This document shows positions 50,329 through 59,329 of a DNA stretch of 64,000 bases, piece by piece; position 1 is the stretch's first letter, and each line of letters opens with the position of its first letter. The translations under genes were made by a program, and so were the position numbers. The stretch is from DASTFY01 sp963829955. GTDB taxonomy: Bacteria; Actinomycetota; Acidimicrobiia; Acidimicrobiales; Ilumatobacteraceae. The DNA lies in contig CAWHKS010000004.1 of assembly GCA_963829955.1 (NCBI GenBank), forward strand, positions 248,001-312,000, in the 5' to 3' direction. The notes under the pieces are model-generated. The model worked only from the letters and a program-made list of their open reading frames with translations, ran no database searches and was not told where the DNA came from.

Positions 50329-51590
50329 GGGCCCTCCGCCGGACGAGCGGCTCGAGGGCCTGTACCGCGCGCACGCCGGGCAGGTCCTGGGGCCGCTCAT
50401 CCGGATGTTGCGCGACTTCGATGCCGCCGAGGACGCGCTGCACGAGGCCATCGTCGTCGCCCTCGAGCGGTGGCCTCGCGACGGCGAACCGGACAACCCG
50501 GTCGCCTGGCTCCTGACCGTCGCCCGCCGTCGGGCGCTCGACCGGGCTCGGCGGGAGGCCCGGCGTGGCCCGAAGGAGGAGGAGGCCGCCCGTCGTGACG
50601 TCCCGACGCACGACGCTGCGCCGGATCCGGCCGAGATCGTGGAAGCGCTCGACATGGACGCCATCGCCGATGACCAGCTCCGACTGATCTTCACCTGCTG
50701 CCATCCCGCGCTCTCGCCGGACGCGCAGGTCGCGCTCACCCTGCGAACGTCGGGAGGGCTCACGACTGGTGAGATCGCCCGCGCCTTCCTCGTGCCCGAG
50801 GCAACGATGGCCCAGCGGCTGGTGCGGGCCAAGCGCAAGATCCTCGCTGCGGGCATTCCCTTCGCGGTGCCGGAGGCACCCCAGCGGGCCGAGCGCCTCG
50901 ATGTGGTGCTCCACGTGCTGTACCTCGTGTTCAACGAGGGGTACCGGGCCACGCGCCGGCGACCAGCTCATCCGGCGCGACCTGTGCGCCGAGGCCATCC
51001 GCCTGGCCCGGGTGTTGGGCGATCTCGTTCCGGACGAGCCCGAGGTCGACGGACTCGTGGCTCTCATGCTGCTGCACGACGCCCGCCGCGAAGGCCGCCT
51101 CGACGCCGCGGGCGACCTCGTCCTCCTGGCCGACCAGGACCGTGATCTGTGGGATCGGGACCAGATCGCACTCGGCGCTGCGCGTCTGGAACGGGCGCTG
51201 GCGGAGCGGCGGATCGGCCCGTACCAGCTCGAGGCGGCGATCGCCGCTGCTCACTCCACCGCGCCGTCGGCCGAAGAGACGGATTGGGTCGACATCGCCG
51301 GGCTGTACGGCCTGCTGGCCCGGATCGCGCCGTCGCCCGTGGTGTCGCTCAACCGGGCTGTCGCGATCGCAATGGCCGATGGACCGGCCGTCGGCCTCGC
51401 GCTCGTCGACCAACTGGCCGCCGAGGAAACACTCGGGGACCACCTGCTCCTGCACTCGACCAGGGCCGACCTACTCCGCCGGCTCGACCGTCCGGCCGAG
51501 GCTCGCCAGGCCTACGAGCGGGCGCTGGCCCTCAAACCGACCGGACCGGAGGCCCGGTTCCTCCACCGCCGTCTCGACGAGATGGGCTGA
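50312..51590 (+). CDS. ECF42-type sigma factor with C-terminal extension, apparent frameshift
   Basis: GTG 50312 overlaps the DGPF gene end. Regions 2 and 4: LYRAHAGQVLGPLIRMLRDF, AAEDALHEAIVVALERW, NPVAWLLTVARRRALDRARR, then LTTGEIARAFLVPEATMAQR. The characteristic extension includes VLHVLYLVFNEGYRAT. At about 50953-50957 the frame breaks; removing one C joins AGDQLIRRDLCAEAIRLARV, with a TPR-like end VSLNRAVAIAMADGPAVGLA and AYERALALKPTGPEARFLH to stop 51590. Sigma factors of this group lack a partner anti-sigma and may be controlled by the extension. Confidence 0.9.
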
Positions 51591-51602
51591 AGTGGCCCGC
51601 TG

Positions 51603-52559
51603 CTAGTCGAGCGCGTTCAGGAAGGTCAGGAGCGCGGCGTTGAACGCGTCGGGGGCCTCCTGCTGCGTCCAGTGGCCGACTCCAGGGAGCAGCGTCTGGC
51701 CCCGGTAGCCGGGTAGTTCGGCCGCCATGCGCTCATCGGCCCCCGTCGCCATCATGAGGACCAGGTCCTTGTCGCCCGAGATGTGGCAGCTGGGCATGGT
51801 GAGGAGTGTCGGTGAGCGGTCGGCGAGCAGGTCGTAGTTCGCGTCCAGGTTGCGGTAGTAGCTGATGGGGCCGAAGAAGCCGGACTGCTCGAAGGCCGCC
51901 GCGTAGCGGCTGAGGTCGTCCTCGGTCAGCCAGGACCACGGCAGCGGCGGCGGCTCCGCAGCCCCGCTGAGGAAGGCCGTGCCCTCGGCGGGTGCCAGCT
52001 CGGTCGGGGGGCTGAACCCCTCGCCCGACGCGCCCCACAGCACCTTGGCCATCGTCGTTCGCGGGTCGGCCTCGAGCTCGGTCTCGGCCGGGCCGACAGG
52101 CTGGAAGTAGAGGATGTAGAAGAAGCGGTCGCCCATGAGCATCCGGAGGAACTCGACGGGGCGGCCGGGCCAGAACGTGTACGGCACGCTGACGCCGACC
52201 ACCGCCCGCACGCGCTCGGGATGGAGGCGGGCGAGGTCCCACACGATGAGCGCGCCCCAGTCGTGGCCGACGAACACCGCCTGCTCGTGCCCTGCCTCGT
52301 CGAGGAGGGCGATCAGGTCGCCGCAGAGCGACGCGATGCCGTACTCCTCGACGCGTTCGGGTCGTGAGGAGCCGGCGTAGCCGCGCTGGTCGGGGGCGAT
52401 GGCGTGGAAGCCGGCGTCGGCCAGCACGGGGAGCTGGTGCCGCCAGGACCATGAGGTCTCGGGGAAGCCGTGGGCGAGGATGACCGGCGACGCGTCGGGA
52501 TCTCCGGACTCCAGCAGATCGAGCTCGACGTCGTTGACGGCGGTCCGCCGCGCTCTCAT
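51603..52559 (-). CDS. Epoxide hydrolase-like alpha/beta hydrolase
   Basis: A 318-aa hydrolase of the soluble epoxide hydrolase group. VILAHGFPETSWSWRHQL is the HGxP oxyanion motif, IAPDQRGYAGSSRPERVEEY follows, and the nucleophile is Asp in VFVGHDWGALIVWDLARLHP. A cap with two Tyr (YFQPVGP, SYYRNLD) matches the ring-opening residues, and the C-terminal PGVGHWTQQEAP gives the His. Converts an epoxide to a diol in the family. Convergent with the ECF42 gene. Confidence 0.88.
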   Translation of the reverse strand: MRARRTAVNDVELDLLESGDPDASPVILAHGFPETSWSWRHQLPVLADAGFHAIAPDQRGYAGSSRPERVEEYGIASLCGDLIALLDEAGHEQAVFVGHDWGALIVWDLARLHPERVRAVVGVSVPYTFWPGRPVEFLRMLMGDRFFYILYFQPVGPAETELEADPRTTMAKVLWGASGEGFSPPTELAPAEGTAFLSGAAEPPPLPWSWLTEDDLSRYAAAFEQSGFFGPISYYRNLDANYDLLADRSPTLLTMPSCHISGDKDLVLMMATGADERMAAELPGYRGQTLLPGVGHWTQQEAPDAFNAALLTFLNALD

Positions 52560-52573
52560 CGGCCTCTCTCAGG

Positions 52574-53128
52574 TCAGACAGCCGCCGGGGTGGCCGCGGC
52601 GCCGTCGGACAACGCCGACAGGTCCTCCCAGGAGAGGTCGTCGGCCTCCCATATGCGGGCGAACGCGTCGTCGGCGTGATCGGTGAAGCCGTGCCGATTC
52701 CGGAAGTTGTAGATCCAGCGGGGCTGGTGCACCGGGTACCCGAGCCGCGCCAGCCGACCCACGGCGTACGTGTCCCACGCGGCCACCTGGGCGAGGGTCA
52801 GCTCGGGGTCGGGCGGCGCGTCGTCGAACCTGCCGGACAGGCGGTCGCGGACGCGCAGGAGCGTCCGCCCCAGGGCGGTGTTGACGGCAACCTCTGAGAG
52901 CTGGCGGGGCCGCCGGGTGTCCTCGAAGGCACCACTCTCCGCCCGCACCACGATCGGATCGCCCAGCTCGCTCTGCACCCGGGCGATCGGCGTGGTCTCG
53001 TCGACCTCGATCTGCAGGTCGCGGTCGGCCATCCCGAGGCGGTCGAGCAGGGCCTCGGCGCACGTCCTGATGGCGCCCGGGTCGAACAGGACCATCGCGA
53101 ACTGATCCGGGACGACGGTGACGGCCAT
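52574..53128 (-). CDS. Conserved hypothetical protein (184 aa)
   Basis: Begins MAVTVVPDQFAMVLFDPGAI with two amphipathic strands, then ALLDRLGMADRDLQIEVDE, IVVRAESGAFEDTRRPRQLS and a helical end with WDTYAVGRLARLGYPVHQPR. I recall actinobacterial hypothetical proteins of this pattern but no function. It ends 14 bp before the epoxide hydrolase start and reads in the same direction. Confidence 0.65.
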   Translation of the reverse strand: MAVTVVPDQFAMVLFDPGAIRTCAEALLDRLGMADRDLQIEVDETTPIARVQSELGDPIVVRAESGAFEDTRRPRQLSEVAVNTALGRTLLRVRDRLSGRFDDAPPDPELTLAQVAAWDTYAVGRLARLGYPVHQPRWIYNFRNRHGFTDHADDAFARIWEADDLSWEDLSALSDGAAATPAAV

Positions 53129-53201
53129 GTCCTCGAACCTAGTCAGCCTGGTGCCGGCCGGCCCAGCTCATTCAGTCGCGATTCCCTCCGGCCAGCACCT
53201 G

Positions 53202-54050
53202 TCAGGCGGTGGCGAACTGGGCGGCGGCCTCGGCCTGCAGCCGAGCGGCCTGCTCCTTGCGCTCGCCGAGGGCAGCCATGGACACCTCCGCGATCTCGTC
53301 GATCTCGTCGTCGCTGAACCCGGCCAGTTCGCGGAACCGACGGGCCAGCCCGATGGGCGATTCGTCCGATTCCGACCGCGACCCGCCGTACGAGAACAGC
53401 TTGTCCACGACGCCCTGGAACTCCAGCGCCTTCGCCCGGCGCTCGGGATCACCCTCGGTCACCTTCCGGAGCCAGTCGGAGCCCATCTTCACATGGGTCA
53501 CCTCGTCGGCCAGCATCCAGTCCTCGCAGAACTCGAGGTACGGGTCGCCGGCGACGTCGCCGAACTCCTTCATGGTCGTGAAGACGTCGATCGCCAAGCC
53601 CTCGAGCGCGCGGTTCACGCCGGCCAGCCGCAGGACCGGATCCGCGCTGCAGGCGGCCTCGAACAGGACGGTGTTCTCGGCGTACTGGCCGATCTCACTG
53701 CCCATCCAGTCGGCCAGCTTCACGCTGATCTCGACGTGACGCGCCTCGTCCCAGCACTGACGGGCCATGTCGAGCTTGAGCGCGAACGGTGCCTCGTCGG
53801 TCGTGAAGTCGAAACACGTCCGGCCCGCTCCCTCGAGGGCCTGGATCTCGCCCACGAAGATGCCGTGCATGAGGGCTCTGGCCGCGTCGGACGCGTCGGG
53901 GCGTGACGGTACGAGCCGGTTCGAGGAGGGCCGTGAACCGTCCTTCCGCCCGATCATCGCGGTGCGAGGGTCGGACATGCGGTCCCGCATCGTGATCCGG
54001 GTGAACCGGTCGTCCCGAGCCAGCTCTTCGACGGGGAAGAAACGACGCAT
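53202..54050 (-). CDS. Ferritin-like di-iron protein (DUF455-like)
   Basis: A 282-aa helical protein with paired metal motifs: FVGEIQALEGAGRTCFDF (E-x-x-E), RQCWDEARHVEISVKLADW (E-x-x-H), NRALEGLAIDVFTTMKEF and MLADEVTHVKMGSDW (E-x-x-H). This is the carboxylate-bridged di-iron four-helix bundle. ATG 54050. The next gene upstream in reading direction, 21 bp apart, is a relative with related motifs, so they may act as one complex. Substrate or partner unknown. Confidence 0.8.
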   Translation of the reverse strand: MRRFFPVEELARDDRFTRITMRDRMSDPRTAMIGRKDGSRPSSNRLVPSRPDASDAARALMHGIFVGEIQALEGAGRTCFDFTTDEAPFALKLDMARQCWDEARHVEISVKLADWMGSEIGQYAENTVLFEAACSADPVLRLAGVNRALEGLAIDVFTTMKEFGDVAGDPYLEFCEDWMLADEVTHVKMGSDWLRKVTEGDPERRAKALEFQGVVDKLFSYGGSRSESDESPIGLARRFRELAGFSDDEIDEIAEVSMAALGERKEQAARLQAEAAAQFATA

Positions 54051-54070
54051 GGTGGAACCTCCTCGGTCGG

Positions 54071-54736
54071 TCAGACCGCGCTGCTCACGGCTGTGTCGGA
54101 TGGTTCGTCGGCACCGATCGTGCCCGGGCCGGTGATGCCTCCGGCCTCCACCATGATGGCCTCCAGCCGGGCCTGATGCGCCGTGGCACGCGCCACGTCG
54201 TCCTCGGTCTCCAGGAGCGATTGGATCATCATCTCGCCGTCGCGCCAGTCGTCGAATTCGTCCTGGAGGATGAACTTGAGCGAGCGGATGGTCGGCGCGT
54301 CGGTGATCTCGCTCGTGGCGTTGAGGTGGAACGTGTAGGCGGCGACGAAGCGCGGGATGAAGACCCGATACACCCCCACCAGCTTCTCGAGCGTGAGCTC
54401 GGCAGCTTCCGGCTCGGTGAGCGCCTCCACGAAGCGCTCCATGGCCTCGTTGGCCGGCTTCGTCATGCGCTCGGGGTTCATCTCCCGCAGCTCGGGCAGC
54501 CGCTTGTGCCACAGCTCGGCGTGCCAGGCGTGTTTGTAGCAGTGGGTGCCGAGCCGCATCTTCACGTCCAGCTCGGGCACGGTCGCCACCCAGCCGCCGA
54601 GTGCCTCGAACAGCTTCATCTCGGCCCACTTGTAGTTGCCGACCCGGCGCGCCGACTCCTCGACGTCGAACAGCCCGGGCAGCTCGCGCCGGTCCCAAGG
54701 TGCGAACGGCGCCCTGGCCTTGTACGGATCAGCCAT
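54071..54736 (-). CDS. Second ferritin-like helical protein
   Basis: The 221-aa product starts MADPYKARAPFAPWDRRELP and has YKWAEMKLFEALGGWVATVP, KMRLGTHCYKHAWHAELWHK (E and His that could bind metal), HLNATSEITDAPTIRSLKFI with Glu-Asp and FDDWRDGEMMIQSLLETEDD. Metal ligands are less complete than in the next gene, suggesting a partner subunit with a modified site. ATG at 54736; 62 bp downstream of the ABC1 kinase gene and the same strand. Confidence 0.68.
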   Translation of the reverse strand: MADPYKARAPFAPWDRRELPGLFDVEESARRVGNYKWAEMKLFEALGGWVATVPELDVKMRLGTHCYKHAWHAELWHKRLPELREMNPERMTKPANEAMERFVEALTEPEAAELTLEKLVGVYRVFIPRFVAAYTFHLNATSEITDAPTIRSLKFILQDEFDDWRDGEMMIQSLLETEDDVARATAHQARLEAIMVEAGGITGPGTIGADEPSDTAVSSAV

Positions 54737-54798
54737 AGCTCTCGGGACCCCTCCTGCTCGCGCCGTCTGGCGCGCCCCACTTGTTTGCACTCGGCAAT

Positions 54799-56238
54799 CT
54801 ATCGAGCCCGCCAGGCGGCGTCTTCCTCGCCGAGCGGGGTGCACGGCGCCCCTCCGGCTCGGTACTCGTCGAGGATTCCCCGCCACGGACCCTCGGCCTC
54901 CAGCTTGCCGAGCAAGGCGGATACGCCCCAGACCACGCGGTCGAGGATGACGAAGCTGGCGGGCAGGTTGAGCCTGGCCACGACCTCGGCGTGGGGCCCG
55001 CGCACGTCGGCGATGCGCTGGACGGTGTCGGCCACGAACTCCCGGCTGAAGGCGAACCGCTCGGTGAGGTATGGCCGGTAGGGGAGGCTGACGTAGTCGA
55101 ACACCGCCTGCGCCTCGAGCCCGTGCCCGGGCGGGAGGAAGTCCACGTCCTCCATGGCGCCGAGCAGCCGGTCGGGGTCGACCTCCAGAATGGCGTCGAG
55201 GCACGGCACCAGCCGCTCCCACTCGCCCGGCGTCCACCGCTTCACGAGCCCGAAGTCCAAGAACGCGATCCGGCCGTCGGGGAGGAAGCGGTAGTTCCCG
55301 GGGTGGGGATCGCCGTTGAACACCCCGAGCCTGTGGACCGAGCCCTGCGCGAAGCGGAAGATGATCTCTCCGGCGCGCTGGCGGGCGGCGCGGTCGGCGG
55401 TGGACAGGAAGTCGGCCCACGGACGACCCTCGACCCAGTCGGTGGTGAGCACCCGCTGCGTCGAGCAGGCCTCTATCACCGCGGGCACGGCGATGAAGGG
55501 GTGGTCGCGGTAGCGCTCGACGAACTCGGTCTGGTTGGCGGCCTCGATGCGGTAGTCGAGCTCGTCGCCCATGCGCACACGCAGCTCGTCCACGAGCGCG
55601 CGCACGTCGAGCCCCTTGAGCGCGAACGCCGAGAACAGGCCGTACAGGACCTCAGCGTTGTCGAGGTCGGCGAGGATGGCGGTGTCGACGCCCGGGTACT
55701 GCACCTTGACGGCCACCGCCCGGCCGTCCCGCAGCACGGCTCGGTGGACCTGCCCGACGCTCGCGGCGGCCACCGGCTCCGGCTCCCAGCGCCGGAAGAT
55801 GCGCTCGGGGTCGTCGCCCAACTCCTGCCGGACGACGTCCGCGGCCAGGCTCGGGGCCATCGGCGGCGCGTCCGCCTGCAGGGTGGCGAGCGCCCGCTGG
55901 GCCTCCTCGGGCAGTCCCTCGAGGATGAAGCCGAGCAGCTGCCCGATCTTCATCAGTGCGCCCTTCATCTGGCCGAGCTCGCGGGCCACGTCCTCCGCGG
56001 TGCGGATGGCGAAGCCGGCGTCGAGCTCGGCCCGCCGCTCGTCGGACGCGCCGACACGGCGGACCTGGTGGGCCGTCCAGTCCGCGCCGCGCCGCGCGCT
56101 CAGGCGCCACACCCGGGCCGACCGCGAGACGCGGGCGCGGCGGTGGGGATCGGTGGCGACGGTGGCCGCGGCCGCCAACGCGGCGGCGGATGCCGCGACG
56201 GCCGCTGTACCGAGGGCCAGCCCCCGGCGGTTCACCAC
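54799..56238 (-). CDS. ABC1/UbiB-family atypical kinase
   Basis: A 479-aa protein with a hydrophobic N-terminal leader (GLALGTAAVAASAAALAAAA) probably spanning the membrane. The KxGQ motif is MKGALMKIGQLLGFILEGL, the Ala-rich loop VAAASVGQVHRAVLRDGRAV, VAVKVQYPGVD, ELDYRIEAANQTEFVERYRD, FNGDPHPGNYRF and IAFLDFGLVKRWTPGEWERL (DFG). These are the ADCK/UbiB marks. In quinone-less or menaquinone-using actinobacteria its role may be lipid or coenzyme homeostasis. It starts with overlap of the previous gene. Confidence 0.9.
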   Translation of the reverse strand: MVNRRGLALGTAAVAASAAALAAAATVATDPHRRARVSRSARVWRLSARRGADWTAHQVRRVGASDERRAELDAGFAIRTAEDVARELGQMKGALMKIGQLLGFILEGLPEEAQRALATLQADAPPMAPSLAADVVRQELGDDPERIFRRWEPEPVAAASVGQVHRAVLRDGRAVAVKVQYPGVDTAILADLDNAEVLYGLFSAFALKGLDVRALVDELRVRMGDELDYRIEAANQTEFVERYRDHPFIAVPAVIEACSTQRVLTTDWVEGRPWADFLSTADRAARQRAGEIIFRFAQGSVHRLGVFNGDPHPGNYRFLPDGRIAFLDFGLVKRWTPGEWERLVPCLDAILEVDPDRLLGAMEDVDFLPPGHGLEAQAVFDYVSLPYRPYLTERFAFSREFVADTVQRIADVRGPHAEVVARLNLPASFVILDRVVWGVSALLGKLEAEGPWRGILDEYRAGGAPCTPLGEEDAAWRAR

Positions 56239-56543
56239 GTGGTCGGGGTGCTCCCCGGAGGCACCGGTGCCGTGGCCGCCGCGGGCCCGTCCGCGGGCGG
56301 CCTGCGCCGGGCGACGGGATCGGCAGCCAGCAGATCGTCGGGCAACGGTTCGCCCGTCACCTCATCGGTCCAGTAGGTGCCCTGGTCGAGGCGATCGAGG
56401 GCGACCTCCACGTCCGCCAGGTCCCGCGCGATGCGGTCGAGGTCGACGGGGGGGCCGACGGGTGCGCCGGCGGACGCGTCGTGCGCCTCGGCCGGCTCGG
56501 GCCCCGGCGCCGCGGAGGGCGAGGGCGGGGGGAGGCTGGCCAT
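56232..56543 (-). CDS. DksA/TraR-like small protein lacking zinc cysteines
   Basis: From ATG 56543 the 103-aa protein has a Pro/Ala-rich N-terminus, a helix DLDRIARDLADVEVALDRLD, then GTYWTDEVTGEPLPDDLLAA. The last segment follows the DksA/TraR pattern GTYG-x-C-x-x-C-GEPI, but with Asp and Thr in place of the two Cys, so no zinc knuckle forms. The downstream AarF-like gene overlaps its stop. Could be an RNA polymerase secondary-channel factor or a regulator; inferred only. Confidence 0.65.
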   Translation of the reverse strand: MASLPPPSPSAAPGPEPAEAHDASAGAPVGPPVDLDRIARDLADVEVALDRLDQGTYWTDEVTGEPLPDDLLAADPVARRRPPADGPAAATAPVPPGSTPTTW

Positions 56544-56605
56544 GGGCGTGGAGCGTATGCGGTGTCGCACGCGGGTCGGCGGAGGTTGACCTACGTTGTC
56601 CCGTC

Positions 56606-57607
56606 GTGGCAGGGGTGCGGCTCTCCAACGTCTCCAAGCGCTTCGGGGAGGTCACGGCGGTCGACAACGTCGTGCTCGACATCGGCGACCGGGAGTTCAT
56701 GGTGCTCCTCGGGCCCTCGGGATGCGGCAAGTCGACGCTGCTGCGGATGATCGCCGGGCTGGAAGATCCGACCGACGGCGAGATCTGGATCGGCGAGCAG
56801 CTCGTCAACGACGTCGCCCCGAAGCAGCGCGACATCGCCATGGTGTTCCAGAGCTACGCGCTGTATCCGCACAAGACCGTGCAGGCCAACATCGAGTTCC
56901 CGCTCAAGGCCCGCGGGGTAGGGGTCCGGGAGCGGGGGCACGCGGCCCGCGACGCCGCCCAGCTCCTCGGGCTGAGCGAGCTGATGTCGCGCAAGCCCGG
57001 GGCGCTCTCGGGCGGCCAGCGCCAGCGGGTGGCCCTGGCCCGGGCCATCGTCCGCAACCCGGCCGTCTTCCTCATGGACGAGCCGCTGTCGAACCTCGAC
57101 GCCAAGCTGCGGGGCGAGACCCGGGCCGAGCTCATCGCCCTCCACCAGCGGGTCGAGGGGACGTTCATCTACGTCACGCACGACCAGGTGGAGGCCATGA
57201 CGATGGGCACCCGGGTCGCCGTCATGCAACGGGGCCTGCTGGAGCAGGTCGGTCCCCCGCAGGAGGTGTACGACCGGCCGGCCAGCCTGTTCGTCGCCCA
57301 GTTCCTCGGCACGCCCCCGATGAACGTGTTCCAGCCGGGATTGCTCGAGCCGGGCGAGCATCTCGTGGGGGTGCGACCCGAGCACATCCGGCTCGACCGT
57401 GAGGGTCCGCTGACCGCCCGGGTGGCGCTGGTGGAGGCCCTCGGCTACGAGCGGCTCATCACCTGCGTGCTCCCCAACGAGGTGCGTGTGGTGGCCCGCA
57501 CGAGCGAAGTGGACGGTCCCCGCGAGGGCGAGGCGGTGTTCATCGACGCCGAGCCCCGCCACCGGCAGCACTTCGACGTGGAGACCGGGAAGCGGGTGGA
57601 GGCGTGA
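56606..57607 (+). CDS. Sugar-type ABC transporter ATPase (UgpC/MsmK-like)
   Basis: A 333-aa ATPase. Walker A GPSGCGKSTLLRMIAGLEDP, signature LSGGQRQRVALARAIVRNPA, Walker B VFLMDEPLSNLDAKLRGETR, H-loop YVTHDQVEAMTMGTRVAVM. The C-terminal TOBE-like regulatory region (HLVGVRPEHIRL) is present, as in the CUT1 family, where one ATPase may serve several systems. GTG 56606; stop overlaps the first permease gene by GTGA. Confidence 0.95.
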   Translation: MAGVRLSNVSKRFGEVTAVDNVVLDIGDREFMVLLGPSGCGKSTLLRMIAGLEDPTDGEIWIGEQLVNDVAPKQRDIAMVFQSYALYPHKTVQANIEFPLKARGVGVRERGHAARDAAQLLGLSELMSRKPGALSGGQRQRVALARAIVRNPAVFLMDEPLSNLDAKLRGETRAELIALHQRVEGTFIYVTHDQVEAMTMGTRVAVMQRGLLEQVGPPQEVYDRPASLFVAQFLGTPPMNVFQPGLLEPGEHLVGVRPEHIRLDREGPLTARVALVEALGYERLITCVLPNEVRVVARTSEVDGPREGEAVFIDAEPRHRQHFDVETGKRVEA

Positions 57608-58491
57608 GTCGGACCAGGACGCGGGAGGCGCTGCTGGCCTTCCTGTTCCTGTTGCCAGCGCTCGTCCTGCTCGGCGTGTTCGTCTTCTACCCGCTCGGAC
57701 GGACGATCTGGCTGGGCCTCTACCGGGGCGGCGGGTTCGGCGGGGCGAAGACGTACGTCGGCCTGCAGCAGTACTGGGACGTGTTGCAGTCCAACGAGTT
57801 CCGCCACTCCCTCGGGGTCACCTTCCTGTTCGCGCTCATCACCGTGCCGGCCGGCCTGGTCATCGGCCTCGGCCTCGCCGTGCTCGCCGACAAGCACCTG
57901 CGAGGGATGCGCTTCTTCCGCACGGTGTACTCGTCGACGGTCGCCACGTCCGTCGCCGTGGCCTCGCTCATCTGGCTGGTCCTGCTGCAGCCGCAGATCG
58001 GCGTCCTCACCAACATCCTGCCCTTCGAGGTGTTGAAGGAGCCCGGCCTCCTGCAGGACCCGACCTGGGCGCTGCCCGCGCTCGGCATCGTCAGCATCTG
58101 GGCCAACGCCGGGTTCACGTTCATCATCATGACGGCCGGCCTGCAGGGCATCCCCCGCGACCTCTACGAGAGCGCGTTCGTGGACGGGGCCGGCGGGTGG
58201 CGGAGGTTCACGAACGTCACGGTGCCACTGCTCGGCCCGACCATCCTCTTCGCCGTCGTCGTGCTCACCGTGCGGGCGCTGCAGACCTACGCCGAGATCG
58301 ACATCCTGACCGGTGGTGGTCCCCAGGGCGACGTGACGACGACGGTCACCTACCTGATCTACGGCCGGAACTCGGTCATCGCCTTCGACACCGGCCTGCA
58401 GGCCACCGTCGCCGTGCTGCTGTTCCTGATCATGCTCGTGGTGTCGCTGATCCAGTTCCGCGGCCTCGAGCGCAGGGTGCACTATGGCTGA
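57604..58491 (+). CDS. ABC sugar transporter permease (UgpA/MalF type)
   Basis: A 295-aa inner-membrane protein starting RTREALLAFLFLLPALVLLG with about six spans. The EAA loop is LYESAFVDGAGGWRRFTNVT, facing the ATPase. It starts in overlap with the ATPase gene and overlaps the next permease gene by 8 bp. Part of a four-gene importer with binding protein last, presumably for a sugar or glycerol-3-phosphate. Confidence 0.93.
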   Translation: MSRTRTREALLAFLFLLPALVLLGVFVFYPLGRTIWLGLYRGGGFGGAKTYVGLQQYWDVLQSNEFRHSLGVTFLFALITVPAGLVIGLGLAVLADKHLRGMRFFRTVYSSTVATSVAVASLIWLVLLQPQIGVLTNILPFEVLKEPGLLQDPTWALPALGIVSIWANAGFTFIIMTAGLQGIPRDLYESAFVDGAGGWRRFTNVTVPLLGPTILFAVVVLTVRALQTYAEIDILTGGGPQGDVTTTVTYLIYGRNSVIAFDTGLQATVAVLLFLIMLVVSLIQFRGLERRVHYG

Positions 58492-59329
58492 GGCATCGGC
58501 GCTCGACCGCGTGAGCGGGTCGCGCAAGTGGGCTCGTTACCTGGTGCTCACGGTCGTCGCGATCCTCCTGCTGTTCCCGATATACGTGATGGTGCTCTTC
58601 TCGCTGAAGCCGGGCACGGCCATCTTCGACTACCCCCGCGCACTTCTCCCCGTCGACCTGACCCTCGAGACGCTCAAGGACGCATGGAACCAGGGCAACC
58701 TGGATCGCTACCTCCTGAACAGTGCGATCGTCTCGATCGCTATCACGGTGGGCACGCTGATCACGTCCCTGCTGGCTGCCTACGCGTTCTCCTTCATGCG
58801 CTTCCCGCTGCGCGGCCTGCTCTTCTACGTCGTGCTGGCCACGTTGCTGGTACCCGCCGAGGTCACGATCCTCGCCAACACAGACACCATCAAGTCGCTC
58901 GGGTGGACGGATTCCTATCAGGGTCTGGTGGTGCCGTTCCTCGCCGCGGCATTCGGCGTGTTCCTGCTGCGGCAGGTGTTCCTCACCGTGCCCAAGGACC
59001 TGCGAGAGGCGGCCGCGCTCGATGGCCTCGGCCACTTCGGCTTTCTGCGGGAGGTGGCCGCGCCCCTGGCCCGGCCGACGCTCGGCGCACTGGCGCTCTT
59101 CTCGTTCCTGGGGGCGTACAACCAGTACCTGTGGCCACAGCGGATCACCAACGATCCCGACTATCGGACGGTCCAGATCGGTCTGCGGTCGCTCTCGAGC
59201 GCCAATCCGGACCGGCTCACGCTGATCACCGCGGGGACCCTCATCGCCTCCGCCCCGATCGTCATCGTGCTCATCGGGTTCCAGCGCCAGCTCATCCGCG
59301 GACTCACCGCCGGCGCGGTGAAGGGATGA
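58484..59329 (+). CDS. ABC sugar transporter permease (UgpE/MalG type)
   Basis: A 281-aa second permease: KWARYLVLTVVAILLLFPIY is the first span, and LREAAALDGLGHFGFLREVA is the EAA motif. GLVVPFLAAAFGVFLLRQVF and the last helix IVIVLIGFQRQLIRGLTAGA are typical of MalG-like partners. ATGA overlap of the stop with the binding-protein gene. Confidence 0.93.
   Translation: MAEASALDRVSGSRKWARYLVLTVVAILLLFPIYVMVLFSLKPGTAIFDYPRALLPVDLTLETLKDAWNQGNLDRYLLNSAIVSIAITVGTLITSLLAAYAFSFMRFPLRGLLFYVVLATLLVPAEVTILANTDTIKSLGWTDSYQGLVVPFLAAAFGVFLLRQVFLTVPKDLREAAALDGLGHFGFLREVAAPLARPTLGALALFSFLGAYNQYLWPQRITNDPDYRTVQIGLRSLSSANPDRLTLITAGTLIASAPIVIVLIGFQRQLIRGLTAGAVKG

Noticed and set aside
54781..56376. 531-codon + strand frame over the ABC1 kinase gene
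   Set aside because: Shadow frame of Gly/Arg/His/Val bias; the kinase on the minus strand is complete.
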